This document shows, piece by piece, positions 12,523-23,068 of a stretch of DNA of 64,000 bases (position 1 is its first letter; every line of letters begins with the position of its first letter). The notes below the pieces were generated by a model. The model was not told the DNA's origin, did no database searches, and saw only the letters and a list, made by a program, of their open reading frames with translations. Position numbers and translations under genes: made by a program. Origin of the DNA: Lyophyllum atratum (Eukaryota > Basidiomycota > Agaricomycetes > Agaricales > Lyophyllaceae); NCBI GenBank assembly GCA_014905825.1, contig JACGCN010000006.1, positions 2,469,421 through 2,533,420 of the forward strand, read 5' to 3'.

Positions 12523-13461
12523 ATGCCTCCCAATCTTCAAGGCCTCAACATCGTCCACCCCGCTCAAGCCCACGCCGACTCCAACGATCTCCTCGCAGGC
12601 CAATCCTTCCCTGACCTCTCCGCACAACTCGACCTATGGACAAATCTTACATTCGAATGCGACGAGGGGCCCCTAGGCCCTAAAAATGACGACGGTAAAT
12701 ACGGGAGGAAGTCGAGAAGTGAAGAGGAGGAGGAAGAAGATAGTCTCACATCACAAGGCAGCTGCACTCGAGATGCCGCGATCCACGACGGGCACATCAA
12801 CGTCGCTACTGGCACCGGCCTCCCCGTCGAGCATCCACCGCAGCAGGCCTTTGACCTGAACTCATTCCTGGCTGGCTTCGGCATTGATCCATTCTCCGCC
12901 CCTCCCCAGCTCCAGAACCAGCAACTCCACCACCCCTCTACAGGGATCGCACCCTCCCTCGCCCAGCTCATCGCGCTCCACACGGCACCCGGCGCACAAC
13001 CATCCCCTGTCCCAGTACTCCCAAGGAGCGCCAGCAGCACTGCGTCTCCCATAACGTCGTCTTCTCCACGTCGCTCCACCGATGATGCTCCACCGGCAAA
13101 GCGCTCTCGCACGCGCAAGTCTTCCATCTCCACCATTGCCGCTGCCGAATCACCTGAGGACTTTCGTGAGGAGACCCCCAGCCCAGCGGGTCAGACCGTC
13201 TCTGCCGCAGAGGACAAGCGTCGGCGGAACACCGCTGCATCTGCGCGGTTCAGACTAAAGAAGAAAGAGCGGGAGGCGGCGCTGGAGGGAAAAGCAAAGG
13301 AGCTCGAGACGCGGGTGAATGAGCTCGAGCGCGAGTGCGAGGGCCTGCGTAGGGAGAACGGTTGGCTAAAGGGGCTCGTTGTAGGTGTTACGGGGGCAGC
13401 GCAGGGCCCTGTCGCGGCGGTGGGAACGAAGAGGACTCGAGACGAAATAGAGGCGGTATAG
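12523..13461 (+). CDS. bZIP transcription factor of the Cys3/MetR/Met4 type
   Basis: A single exon encodes 312 aa. The frame is open to an ATG at 12379, but MPPNLQGL at 12523 starts the sequence with protein-like composition, so I chose it. Residues 1-220 are disordered (acidic EEEEEED run, many Ser and Pro, a basic KRSRTRK patch). The C-terminal bZIP has the basic motif KRRRNTAASARFRLKKKERE, the form found in Neurospora Cys3, Aspergillus MetR and related sulfur regulators, followed by a heptad zipper (ELETRVNELEREC..LRRENGWLKGLV). Those factors activate sulfate assimilation and methionine/cysteine genes. The subfamily call rests on the RRRNTAASARFR signature; the target pathway here is inference. 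Confidence 0.88.
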   Translation: MPPNLQGLNIVHPAQAHADSNDLLAGQSFPDLSAQLDLWTNLTFECDEGPLGPKNDDGKYGRKSRSEEEEEEDSLTSQGSCTRDAAIHDGHINVATGTGLPVEHPPQQAFDLNSFLAGFGIDPFSAPPQLQNQQLHHPSTGIAPSLAQLIALHTAPGAQPSPVPVLPRSASSTASPITSSSPRRSTDDAPPAKRSRTRKSSISTIAAAESPEDFREETPSPAGQTVSAAEDKRRRNTAASARFRLKKKEREAALEGKAKELETRVNELERECEGLRRENGWLKGLVVGVTGAAQGPVAAVGTKRTRDEIEAV

Positions 13462-14533
13462 ACTGGCATCAACGGGTCGAATCCTTATTTTTGGGGGCAT
13501 CTTGTACCGCGACTTCCTCCCTCCTTTCCCCCTTTACTTATCTGTATCCATCTGACCGTACTTATCGCTGCTCCAGCCCCGACCACCTCCCTGTACACCG
13601 ATAACCTATCCCCCCTGCTGCATAGGCAGGTACATATATCAAACGCAAGTGTATTTTTTGTACCGTCGTATGCACTTCGTATGCTTATCCTCCTCGATCT
13701 CCAATACATCCTACTTCTCTTGATCTCGATGTCGATTTCATGACGCGCCTTCCTGAGATGATCGATGAGTACTCAAATTGCAAACGTCACAGAAGACGAG
13801 ACGAAGAGCGATGTGATAGTAAGTTGATAGAGTTGCGAGATTTCATGAAAACTTGCTGATCATGATCGATGTGCTCACGATTAATCGAGATCATCAGAGC
13901 TGCGACCAGGCCCCAAACTCCCGAAGGTAGGGAATATTAGAGATTAGATCATTTCTACGTTGATCACTGCGATGCGATAGGGCTGGCGCCGTATAGGCAT
14001 CTTTCTATGTACAGAAGTGCAGACGTGTCACTTCATAGATGCGGATGAAAATTGAAATCGCAGGAAGATGGAGGATAGGCAGAAGCGTATCTTGATTCCA
14101 CATGCACTAGACATTGATTCGGCTGAGCCAATGGAGACTACCCATATGCAACCGTCAAGGATTGCATTACTCCAAGGATGATCAGAAAGCTGTCGTCCGG
14201 GGTATCGAAAGAGGAAGTTTAGGTAGGCGAACAAAGTCGACTTCATCGTGGTGGATTACAAGCCGCAGCGTACGCAACTCAGCGCTCAAAAGTGACAGAA
14301 AATGTCAAAATTGGGAAGTACACTAAGAGAAGGTCGATATGAGCCAGAGCCCATGACTGCGCACCAGTGGTCACGTCCCAAGCAAAATCCACCATTGCGG
14401 ATCAAGTGCCACTGCTACGCCGACTGCAGGCTGCGCATGATCAGCTGCAAGAATATAAGCCAAGCTTTCGCATCCCAACTGTTGCACAGTTCCTGATCGC
14501 AACCACAACAACTTACAACCGCGCACCACCACC
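13462..14533. other. Intergenic tract between bZIP and CUE genes
   Basis: The first 200 bp are pyrimidine-rich, as expected for a fungal 3' UTR. No open frame above about 75 codons has recognisable content. The final 150 bp are the promoter and 5' leader of the CUE-domain gene. Confidence 0.45.
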
Positions 14534-16131
14534 ATGACTAACACCACAATGCAGAACACCGACGCCCCGCCGCCAGCCAGCGCTACCGCGGCCACACCGT
14601 CCAGCGATGCTAGTGCTGCACCCGCACCGAATCCATTCAGAGACACTAACCCCTCTCCCCCGGCCGCATCGGATACTGCTACAACCACTGCACCACCTCC
14701 CAGTGCACAAGACCAGCAGCAGCAACGGGAAACACCAGGCGACCCACGTATAGCGGCTCTGCGGGCGATGTTCCCTGACTACGATGACCTCATTCTGTAC
14801 GTCCACGGCGATAACCTCGAAGTCCACGATCGCTCACTCACCCACTCGTGCGCAGGCAATCCGTATTGGCATCCGTCAACGGTGACCAAGACCGCGCGAT
14901 CGACGCCCTACTCGGAATGAGCGATCCCGAGTACAAGGGCGAGTTGACGCCTGAGACACCCGTCATGGTGCGTTCCTTTCGCTCTTGTTAACACCGTAAT
15001 CCTGTCTGATGGCGGCGTCTCGGGATACAGTCGCAGACGGACTTGGACGAGCAGCTGGCGCGCCGGCTGATGCTGGAGGAGCAGGAGCAGCATCAGGTGG
15101 CGTGGCAGGCGCAGCAGGACGCGCGGCGGCCGCTGTTCCAGCAGCAGCAGCCGCGTCCGACGTCAGGGCAGGGACAGGGGCAGCAAGGGCAGGGCGGGGA
15201 TACGATGCAGGAGATTCAGCAGCAGCTGGGAAAGTTCGCTGAGAGTGAGTGCTATATGGACTTCTATGTGAGTGTGATTTAAGATCTGACGAGGGTGCAG
15301 CGGGTAAGAAGACGTTCGGGAATCTTTTCTCGAAGGTGAAGGCGAAGATCCAAGAGATGGACCAGCCCAGGTACGTTCTCGATCTAGAACTACGTAGCGC
15401 ACACCTCGCTGACTGCTTGTGCTTTCCAATTTAGACCCGGCCAGGGCTCTGGCACTCAGCCTACATGGGGCGGTGGCTCCGGCGGGTACGATCCCGCACG
15501 GTACGAGCAGTATGTATACCAAGGCCAGCAGCAACAGCAGCCGCAGCCGCCGTATAGTACACGGCCTCAACAACAACCGGCCTACTACGACCCCAATGCG
15601 CAATCGTCATACCCCATTCACGCTGCACCGTCGCCGTCGCCACCAATCGCGCTGAGCGGCTCAAATGTACAGGGCTACGATGTGACGCCTGGACCTGGTA
15701 TGTGGCTCAGTAACGACGTTGTTTCGATTATCAAATGTTAATGATCGTCCTTGAGCAGCTAGAACCACCTCCCCGCCCGCGTCCACCCCGGCAGCCGCGT
15801 ACACCGCAGCTACCCCACCAACAAGTGATACCCCCCGCCCACCATCCACTGGCTCCGGCCGCGGGACTCAAAGTAGTGCTCCGCCCATCGACGGAGGTAT
15901 GCCTCTAGCCATATCTCTAGCCCTCTTGAATGCATGTTGATCTGAAACTCATCTTTAGGCAGACTGGGCCTCCTGCCCAAACGCCCCGTCTCTTTGATGC
16001 GGTCGCAGTCCCCACCCGGATTACAGGCGCAGCACAGCCAGCAGTCGCAGCAGGATACAGATGACTCGGACGGGCTTGAGTATGCGGAGAATCCGTTTGA
16101 TGAGCCCAAGCCTGCTGCGAAGGCGAAGTGA
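14534..16131 (+). CDS. CUE-domain ubiquitin-binding protein, Cue5-like
   Basis: Seven exons in phase (14534-14796, 14856-14967, 15031-15244, 15301-15370, 15435-15697, 15759-15896, 15959-16131) give about 410 aa. After a Pro/Ala/Ser/Thr-rich N-terminus, a CUE domain spans roughly residues 70-115: it opens DPRIAALRAMFPDYDDLIL with the MFP motif and closes RAIDALLGMSDP with the di-leucine, the two contacts used to bind monoubiquitin. The rest is Gln/Pro/Gly-rich with a short helical part (TFGNLFSKVKAKIQEMD) and an acidic end (YAENPFDEP). In yeast Cue5 links ubiquitinated aggregates to Atg8 in selective autophagy. Domain order and length match fungal Cue5-type proteins, but I did not identify an Atg8-interacting motif with confidence. 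Confidence 0.88.
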
Positions 16132-16530
16132 GGTGTAGGCTCCCTCCTTTTCTTGCATTCCTTTTTCTGGTTTCGGAAGATACGACGAGGACTTTTAGAT
16201 CCGAGATTGTAGGTTGTGTAGTTATGTTATGGCTATGTAAGTTTTACCTGTACTCGAGTATGTACTTTGGGCAAGTATACGGTCCTGTTGGTCGGGACCA
16301 CCGCGTTCTAATCAACGACACGCTATTACACGATGCCTTGGCTTGTGGTTTCGGTCGCAAGCGTTTCTTGCTTAACGATGAACGAATTCCCTGCACTGAC
16401 TAGTTGTGACCAGTGCTGGGAAAGAGCCGAAACCGGACAGCAAGGAAATGCGTGCGATTGGAGGGTATAACACAGCGGGGGCCTTATTAATGTAGTGTAC
16501 GTAGGGCGAGGCCACAGGAGCCGCGTCAGC
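16132..16530. other. Convergent 3' ends of the CUE gene and VMA16
   Basis: About 400 bp between two stop codons facing each other. No gene is visible; it should hold both 3' UTRs and polyadenylation signals. Confidence 0.4.
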
Positions 16531-17535
16531 TCAAGGCCCAAAGGGTGCTCCTTCCGTGAATACGTTCGCACCTGAAATCATGAGGAGACCCACTACCGCA
16601 GAGACGCGAAACGATGGGTCAGTGTGTAGAAATGGAGGAGTCGAGCTAGGAACGCACCGATCAGTCCGAAGAGGCCCAGGATGCTGCCAAAGACCTCCAC
16701 CACAAGGATTTTGACGAAGAGATTGGGGTCGGCGGCGTCCGAGACTGCAGCGGTAGAGCCTGTTATGCCGACTGCGACACCACAGAGGAGGTTGCAGGCG
16801 CCTACTGTGAGGCCGCCCCAGAACAGGGCAAAGCCTGCGAAAAGGAAGGTTAGTTTAGGATGTCGGAGGTCAAGGGAAGAAGAGAAGGAGGGAAGGGAAC
16901 GTACCTGTGAAGTAGTTTTCACGGGTGTAAAGCAGGTCTTCGGGGACTGCTTGGAGCTTTGCTGAGTATACGATGCCGATGATCTGGCGTGGTACTTCGG
17001 TGAGCCGTGGCAGAAGTGAGTTATCTGGCGGGACGTACGACTCCGTAGATGGCGACAACCTCGCAGAAGATAATACTATGTCAAGAGGTTCAACTTCTTG
17101 ATACCGCGTACTGAAATGGAGGAAACCGGGAGCGCACCTGATCAAGTTCTTGGTTGTGATGCGGGGTGCCCTGACGCCTCCTCCGAGGATCGACGAGCCG
17201 GTAAGCATGATTCCCCTGCGCGTCCAAGGTCACTGGTCAGTCGTCATCGTCACTCACCGCAGCATGTAAGGTGGAAGACGTACCAGCCAGCACCAACCAC
17301 ACTTAGACCAATGCAAAGCCCAATCCCGGTCCCGGCCCACGCATACGGGCTCGTCTCCTCAAGGAAGCGGCCAACGTTGAACGCCTCTCCAGAACCTGCA
17401 CGTTAACAAACATTGGTCAGACTAGGATTATGAGAGATAACGAGTGGGCGCACCAGTGAAGAGAAGGTACAGAGCAATTACAATGACAATAAACGTGGGC
17501 AGACCATAGGTGTAGTAGGACGTGTAGTACCCCAT
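16531..17535 (-). CDS. VMA16: V-ATPase proteolipid subunit c''
   Basis: Seven exons (17454-17535, 17284-17395, 17138-17215, 17039-17075, 16905-16983, 16658-16834, 16531-16592) give 208 aa, close to yeast Vma16 (213). The product is almost all membrane helix. Diagnostic blocks are [50 protein letters not shown] (with the buried proton-carrying Glu) and [20 protein letters not shown], then [13 protein letters not shown]. The subunit sits in the c-ring of the vacuolar proton pump, which acidifies vacuole and Golgi. I start at [11 protein letters not shown]; upstream in-frame Met codons would run into the divergent ARFRP1 gene, whose start is only 96 bp away. The C-terminal dozen residues are specific to this organism. 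Confidence 0.95.
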
Positions 17536-17631
17536 GTCGAGGCGGTTTGGGCGTTGGAATGGCGTCGGAACGTCTGGATCGGTGCCAAGAGTGTTGGGTT
17601 GTGTTTGGCGTTGTGGCAGACGCACTTGGCC
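17536..17631. promoter_or_regulatory. 96-bp shared intergenic region of VMA16 and ARFRP1
   Basis: The two start codons face away from each other with 96 bp between them, so this short segment must hold both core promoters and 5' leaders, unless transcription begins inside the opposite gene. No clear TATA box is visible. Confidence 0.6.
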
Positions 17632-18645
17632 ATGTACCATCTGCTCAAGGGTCTGCATGAACATCTCACGAGGTCCGTGCTGTCTTGCGGTGCGTATCTT
17701 ATATAGCTGACGCTGTTGCAGAAAGGAGGAGTTTTCGGTAATTATCATTGGACTCGACGGAGCCGGCAAGACGGTCTGTACCAACAAACTACTTTCTGCT
17801 TTACCACATCCTGACGACGTGCAGTCCCTCCTCGAAAAGATTAAGACCCTCTATAATGATACCCCTGGACTCTCACCCGACAAGATAGCCCCCACCGTCG
17901 GACAGAACAGTGCGCGCCTCCCAACATGTCCTCCTCAACTCTACTCTAACAACCACCCCACCTACAGCGGGCACGATTACGCTCCCCTCCTCGATCCTGC
18001 AGTTCTGGGACCTCGGTGGGCAGCGCGGCATCCGCAACATCTGGCCCAAGTATTACGACGACTGTCATGCCGTGGTGTACGTCATCGATGCCGAGGACCG
18101 CGAGCGTCTCGGTGAGGGATGGGAAGTGTTTGGTGCGTGATCCCTCACCATATGCCTGCATGTTCGACCAGCAGCTCATGCAACGCAAGGAATCCAGATG
18201 CTGTCCTCTCGGCCCCACAGATCCTCGGCGTGCCCTTGCTCCTCCTGGCGAACAAGCAGGACTCGCCGCTTAGTCTACCTGTTGAGGAGATTCGCCATGA
18301 TTACGAGGACTGGTATCAGAGGAAGCTGGAAAGTGCGAGGAGGGATACGAGATATGGGGAGGGAGAGACTGAGAGGACAGCAAGGAAGGAGCGGATTGCG
18401 AGCTTAGAGGTGTTGGGTGTGTCTGCACTTGAAGGGTATGTATTTTACATCGTTCCCCGATGTATGCGCTTACTGACCCGTCAACTACTAGAACTGGAGT
18501 GAGAGAAGCTGTGGATTGGCTGTTCATTCGCGTGCAGAATAGCAGAAGGTAGGGTCGCTCTTCTAAATATCATCAAAAGTCGCGACTGAACCCATGTTGT
18601 TTATTTCCTTTCTGCAGAGAAGCACAGAAAGGTGTTAACATATGA
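17632..18645 (+). CDS. ARL3: Arf-related GTPase (ARFRP1, yeast Arl3 ortholog)
   Basis: Seven exons (17632-17672, 17722-17773, 17825-17909, 17968-18132, 18198-18435, 18492-18548, 18618-18645) give 221 aa. G motifs are in order: GLDGAGKT (P-loop), PTVGQN (switch I), WDLGGQ (G3), NKQD (G4), and SALEGTGVREAVDW near the G5 end. The N-terminus MYHLLKGLHEHLTRKEEFSV has Tyr at position 2 rather than the myristoylated Gly of Arf proteins. This fits Arl3/ARFRP1, which is N-acetylated and recruited to the trans-Golgi through Sys1, where it recruits Arl1 and golgins. An insert rich in charged residues (ESARRDTRYGEGETERTARK) precedes G5. The last intron is inferred; without it the protein stops at TAG 18550-18552, nine residues earlier. 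Convergent with the next gene (92 bp). Confidence 0.93.
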
Positions 18646-18737
18646 TTTGAATGAAATGACGACCGTTACGACTTGCGTTTGGTACTGAGAAGAGGCCCCA
18701 TTCACGCCGAAACAAAATCCAAGTCATCTCTACCTAG

Positions 18738-20114
18738 TCATAACGACATATAATTCCGGAGGTACCTCAACCCCAACTCCCGATGATCCCAAGCCACCTT
18801 CGCCGCCCCCACCACCAGCGCAGTAATCACCACAGGCTTCCCCAAAATCCTCACCAAATCACGCACCAGCCTCGCATAATATGCTGCACCAGCTGCGCCT
18901 TTCAACACTGCATTTGCACGATCATCAATCATCTTGTACACGCCCATCTTGAACTCCTCCCGGGGTACCATGAACACAGGCCCGTCGTCGTTGAGTAGGA
19001 AGGCGCTGCCGTTCGTGTCGGGGTCTGGGTTAGTCGCGGCGTGGATAATGGCGCCGCCGATCCGAGGGATGCTGGCGAGCGGGATGCCTGCTAGGAGGAG
19101 CTTGAGGGGAATAGGAACTATAGCGGTGTCTAGCGAAAAAAGACTTAGGGTTTAACTGTGAGTATCATAGGAAGGGGGAGAGCTTACCAGCGAACCAGGG
19201 GTGGATGCATGCGATGCGGATGTTCTGGAGGTGGAATTCTGGGTACAGGGAGCGCATGAGGCCGAGGACCGCGTGTTTCGAGGCGGCGTACATTGAGGCT
19301 TTAGGGACACCAAGCCAGGATGCTGCAACGACACGTTCATACAATGACAACTCTGACGTAGCAAGACATGGCGTACCCATAGACCCGATGAGCACGACGG
19401 CCTTGAGGGTGGTTGAACCGAGCTCGCGGTTGACGCCGAGGTAGTGCTGGGCGAGGTGAGCAGTGTAAATAGTGCCGAAAAGGTTGACATCAATTGTACG
19501 CGTGTTAGGTTTGACAGGTTTTCCATCCTTGAACGCGACAGTGTTGAATGCGCCGTGCTCCGTAACGCCGGCGTTCGCTACCTTGCATAGGGGAATGTCA
19601 GTTGGTGGGTGTTACGGTGCCCGGCTCGAAAGCGGCTTACCACGACGTCCACGGACCCGAACTCAGCGATGGCGAGCTCGAACATGGCGACCTGGTCGTC
19701 CCATACTGTCACGTCGCACTTCAGCGACACCGCCGTCCTGCAGCATATTGGAATTTCAGGGCCTCGGGAAACCAAACAACACGTACCCTCCTGCGCTCTC
19801 AATGTCACGCACGGTCTTCTGCGCGCCGGCAATGTCCCGGTCGCCAATGACGACTTTGGCACTGCAGAAGTTCAACACGGGTATCAGATATCAACTGTCT
19901 GTCAAGTTGCAGGAATGTCGCCTTCACATACCCATGCGAAGCCAGCTGCAGCGCCGTCTCCCGGCCTATCCCATTAGCAGCACCTTGCGTCGCGTACGGT
20001 TAGGCTGACCCTCAACATTGCAAGATTATAGCAAGACAGACCTGTGATGACAACTACCCTGTCCTTCAGCCTGCTGGCGTAGTCGTAGAGATTGTCGTCC
20101 GAGATCGCAGACAT
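18738..20114 (-). CDS. Short-chain dehydrogenase/reductase (15-PGDH-like)
   Basis: Seven exons can be joined in phase from ATG 20114, giving about 300 aa. Classical SDR motifs: TGAANGIG (dinucleotide-binding TGxxxGxG), VANAG (the NNAG position), a catalytic Ser in VLIGSMASW, and YAASK (YxxxK). An acidic residue after the second beta strand (IGDRD) suggests NAD over NADP. The core resembles 15-hydroxyprostaglandin-dehydrogenase-type enzymes. The C-terminal third (NDDGPVFMVPREEFKMGVY) is common in fungal members, and the end carries a hydrophobic segment (PVVITALVVGAAKVAW) that could attach it to a membrane. The substrate, probably a secondary alcohol or sterol/lipid, cannot be read from sequence. 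Confidence 0.9.
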
Positions 20115-20976
20115 GATGGATTAAGTCTAAAATCGGGAGAGATGAGTAGTATAAGTAGTGGTGGAGAGGAGGCCCGTGATTGTGGTGGTGGTGGTTCCTT
20201 GCAACCTTCCCGGAGCGGGAAAATGGCAAATCTGCGTAATGGGGAAGGGGCGAGTTGTTGACGGAATGAATTTGATTGAATCAGACGACACGTGGGATGG
20301 GTCTATACATTTGTCGCCGCACCTTTCCTCAGTCCTCCGGCCGAGCCCACGTCGCGTTCATCTTGGCTGGTGCATGTTCTCGTCGTGCTGTCTAGCTTTG
20401 CCAGCCCTCCGCGTCGCTGGGTCGTCTGAATCGCCTAGGTCTATCCTTGAAGAAATGAGTTCACCTCCCGGCCCGGAGTTTCTTGTTCTCAATAGTGAGC
20501 CCGGATGCAGTCATAATTCGAACCATGTATTGGATGGTCAACTGACTCTGTGATCCAGGAGCATCACTGTGCAGACATCTCCATGTGATTCTATCGACCA
20601 TCATTCTTGTCGATCCGACTCGACACTGGGGATCTGGGAACTTGCTAACGGAAACGACATGAACCTGTTGACTCTTCATACGAAGGGAACGCTAGACTGC
20701 TTCTACTTGAACTTTGTGGCTTTGGAGCCGAACGGCGCGTCGATGTCTGGTCGATGTTGCGGATGAGTTTTGACTCGGTATGGTCTCAAATTCTTATCGC
20801 TTCGCTTTGGCCGTGTTAAGATCTAAGGCCGCGCCTCTTTGGCGGCTTATCACCATCGTGACCCCGGCACTCTAGTTTAAGAACAGCCTCTACTAAACTC
20901 TGTCCATACTCTAAATCCAAACCGGCGTGTCATTCTCTATCCCTTCCCCTCTCTTTCCTACAACCATCTGCATAAA
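20115..20976. other. Divergent promoter region between the SDR gene and CDC11
   Basis: About 860 bp upstream of both genes. Open frames here are short and unremarkable (the longest, 20158-20553 on +, has no motif). The last 100 bp before CDC11 are pyrimidine-rich, as is usual just upstream of fungal start codons. Confidence 0.45.
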
Positions 20977-22735
20977 ATGCCTCCTATGGGACGAAGACGC
21001 GGGAGCAAGGTCAAGGGTATCCAGTTTACCCTCATGGTCGTTGGTGCGTACTGTGGACATTGGGCCAGTCAAGCTCCTCAAGGACTGACCATGGTGCTCG
21101 TGCGATAGGAATGTCGGGTACTGGTCGCACGACGTTTGTAAACACCCTCTGCGAGCAGGAGGTCTTGGCCCACAAGGTCATCCAGAACCCCGAGTTGGCA
21201 GATATGGAAGAAATGGTAACCATTAAGCCAGCCAACGTCGGTGCGTTCCCCCTTAACACCACTATCCTAAATCGAAAAAGTGGGCTCAAAAAAGTATTTA
21301 GAGCTTGAGGAGGAGGGCGTCCGCATCTCCCTTACCGTCGTCGACACCCCCGGCTTCGGAAACGGCATCGACAGCGAGCACACGTACGCCCACCCCCAGT
21401 TTCTCGTTTACGTGTCCCTTTCTCAACTTTAGTCATGCTTCCCTTCTCTTTTAGCTTCCAGGAAATAGTCACGTACTTGGAGCGTCAATACGATGATATC
21501 CTCGCCGAGCAATCGCGGATTAAACGTAACCCCCGCTTCAGAGACAATAGGGTACACGCCGTGCTTTACTTCATCTCTCCTACGGGCCACGCGTACGTAA
21601 ATGTGCCTCCGCTCTACGCCAGAGGAGCTAATCTACTTTGCTCGCCCCTATTCTGCAGCCTGAAGGAAATGGACATCGAGCTCATGAAGCGCCTCTCCCC
21701 CCGAGTCAACGTTATCCCAGTTATCGGCCGCGCGGACTCGCTGACGCCGCGCGAGCTCAAAGCGTTCAAGAAAAGGGTCTGTGGCGCTTCCTTCTCCTTC
21801 TCTTACGTCCCCCTCAAATCCAGAAAACTGACCGCGGGGCCCTCGGCAGATCATGGAAGACATTGAGCACTATGATATTCCTATTTACAATTTCCCCTAC
21901 GATGTGGAGGAGGATGACGAGGAAACCATCCAGGATAATATGGAGCTTCGCGTAGGTGCTGGGTACTCCCGTCATAGGACTCGCTGACTTACGTGTTGCA
22001 GGCCCTTCTGCCGTTCGCGGTCATCGGCTCAGAGGAGGAAGTCGAAATCGACGGGCAGATTGTCCGCGCTCGTGTGTACCCGTGGGGTATCGCTGAGGTC
22101 GATGACCCCGAGCACTCGGACTTCGTGCGGCTGCGCGGAGCCATTCTCAGGTGCGTTGCGAATCCCGGGATGCCTTCTACCTTTTTCTCTTTTGTTCTTG
22201 TTCGGGGCGAATTGCTAATACGCGATATCTTATCAGCTCACATTTGAGCGACCTGAAGTCTCTGACGGAAGACGTGCTGTACGAGACATATCGTACTGAG
22301 AAGCTCTCCAGAAGTGTTGTGGATAACCGGTGCGTGTCCCTGCTTAGGTCAACGCGACGTTCCTGATGGGATTGTCCTACAACGGGGAATCAGTCAATCT
22401 CAAGTTCTCCCTGAGGATCTTGCGAACCAGAGCGTCCGCCTGAAAGAGGAGCAGCTGCGTCGTGAGGAAGAAAAGGTAACATCTCGATCTTCTGCCCTAA
22501 AATTGGATTTGGCGCGCTAACGGGTGTGGGATGTAGCTGCGTGAAATCGAGCTCAGGGTGCAACGCGAAATAAATGAGAAGAGGCAACAGCTTATGGCCA
22601 AAGAGGAGACACTGCGGTATGCTATTTTTTGCCCATTTGTTTTGAAGGCATTTCCTGACTTTCTCATCCTTCTTCCCTTTTAGCAACCTGGAAAGCCGCC
22701 TCGCCGCTCAGAGCAACCCATCAAGCCCGTACTAA
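20977..22735 (+). CDS. CDC11: Septin, Cdc11 subgroup
   Basis: Eleven exons in phase (20977-21043, 21109-21240, 21302-21383, 21455-21592, 21659-21776, 21850-21951, 22002-22150, 22237-22329, 22394-22475, 22537-22616, 22684-22735) give 364 aa. Order: short N-terminus with the membrane-binding polybasic patch (GRRRGSKVKG), GTPase domain with P-loop GMSGTGRTT, DTPGFGNG (G3), GRADSL (G4), the septin-unique element with YPWGIAEVDD, then a C-terminal coiled coil rich in Glu/Arg (VRLKEEQLRREEEKLREIEL). Arg in place of the P-loop Lys is also seen in yeast Cdc11 (GQSGSGRST) and fits a subunit that does not turn over GTP. Septins assemble into rods and filaments at the bud neck or septum; Cdc11 caps the rod in yeast. 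Confidence 0.95.
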
Positions 22736-23068
22736 TCATCTCCCCCTATTCCTGTTTTGCTTCTACAAAAATGACGATACCCGTGGTGGTGGACGGTCAG
22801 CTAACATATCTTGGACCTTGGTGACAGATTCGGGACTTTATACACTTATACCCAGCACGGCGTACATACTGTTGCTACGTACATGTCTGTATGATGTAGA
22901 CTGTAAATTGCTTATCCTATTACTTTTCTTCACCCCCACAAAGTTCTAAAAATTTCGGAGGTAATTTCTTTGCCATCAGGCACGCACGAGTAACCGCACG
23001 TGGCACGAAGTTCAAGGGACAGCGGGTCACGGATTGACAACTTGGCCTTGACTTGGCCTTATGAACAT
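22736..23068. other. Intergenic region CDC11 to CLC gene
   Basis: 333 bp that must contain the CDC11 3' UTR and the promoter of the downstream tandem gene. No open frame or repeat of note, apart from a short duplicated CTTGGCCTTGA/CTTGGCCTTAT next to the CLC start. Confidence 0.4.

Noticed and set aside
12564..13136. 190-codon minus-strand open frame opposite the bZIP gene
   Set aside because: Complete overlap with a clear bZIP on the other strand; composition mirrors the sense gene.
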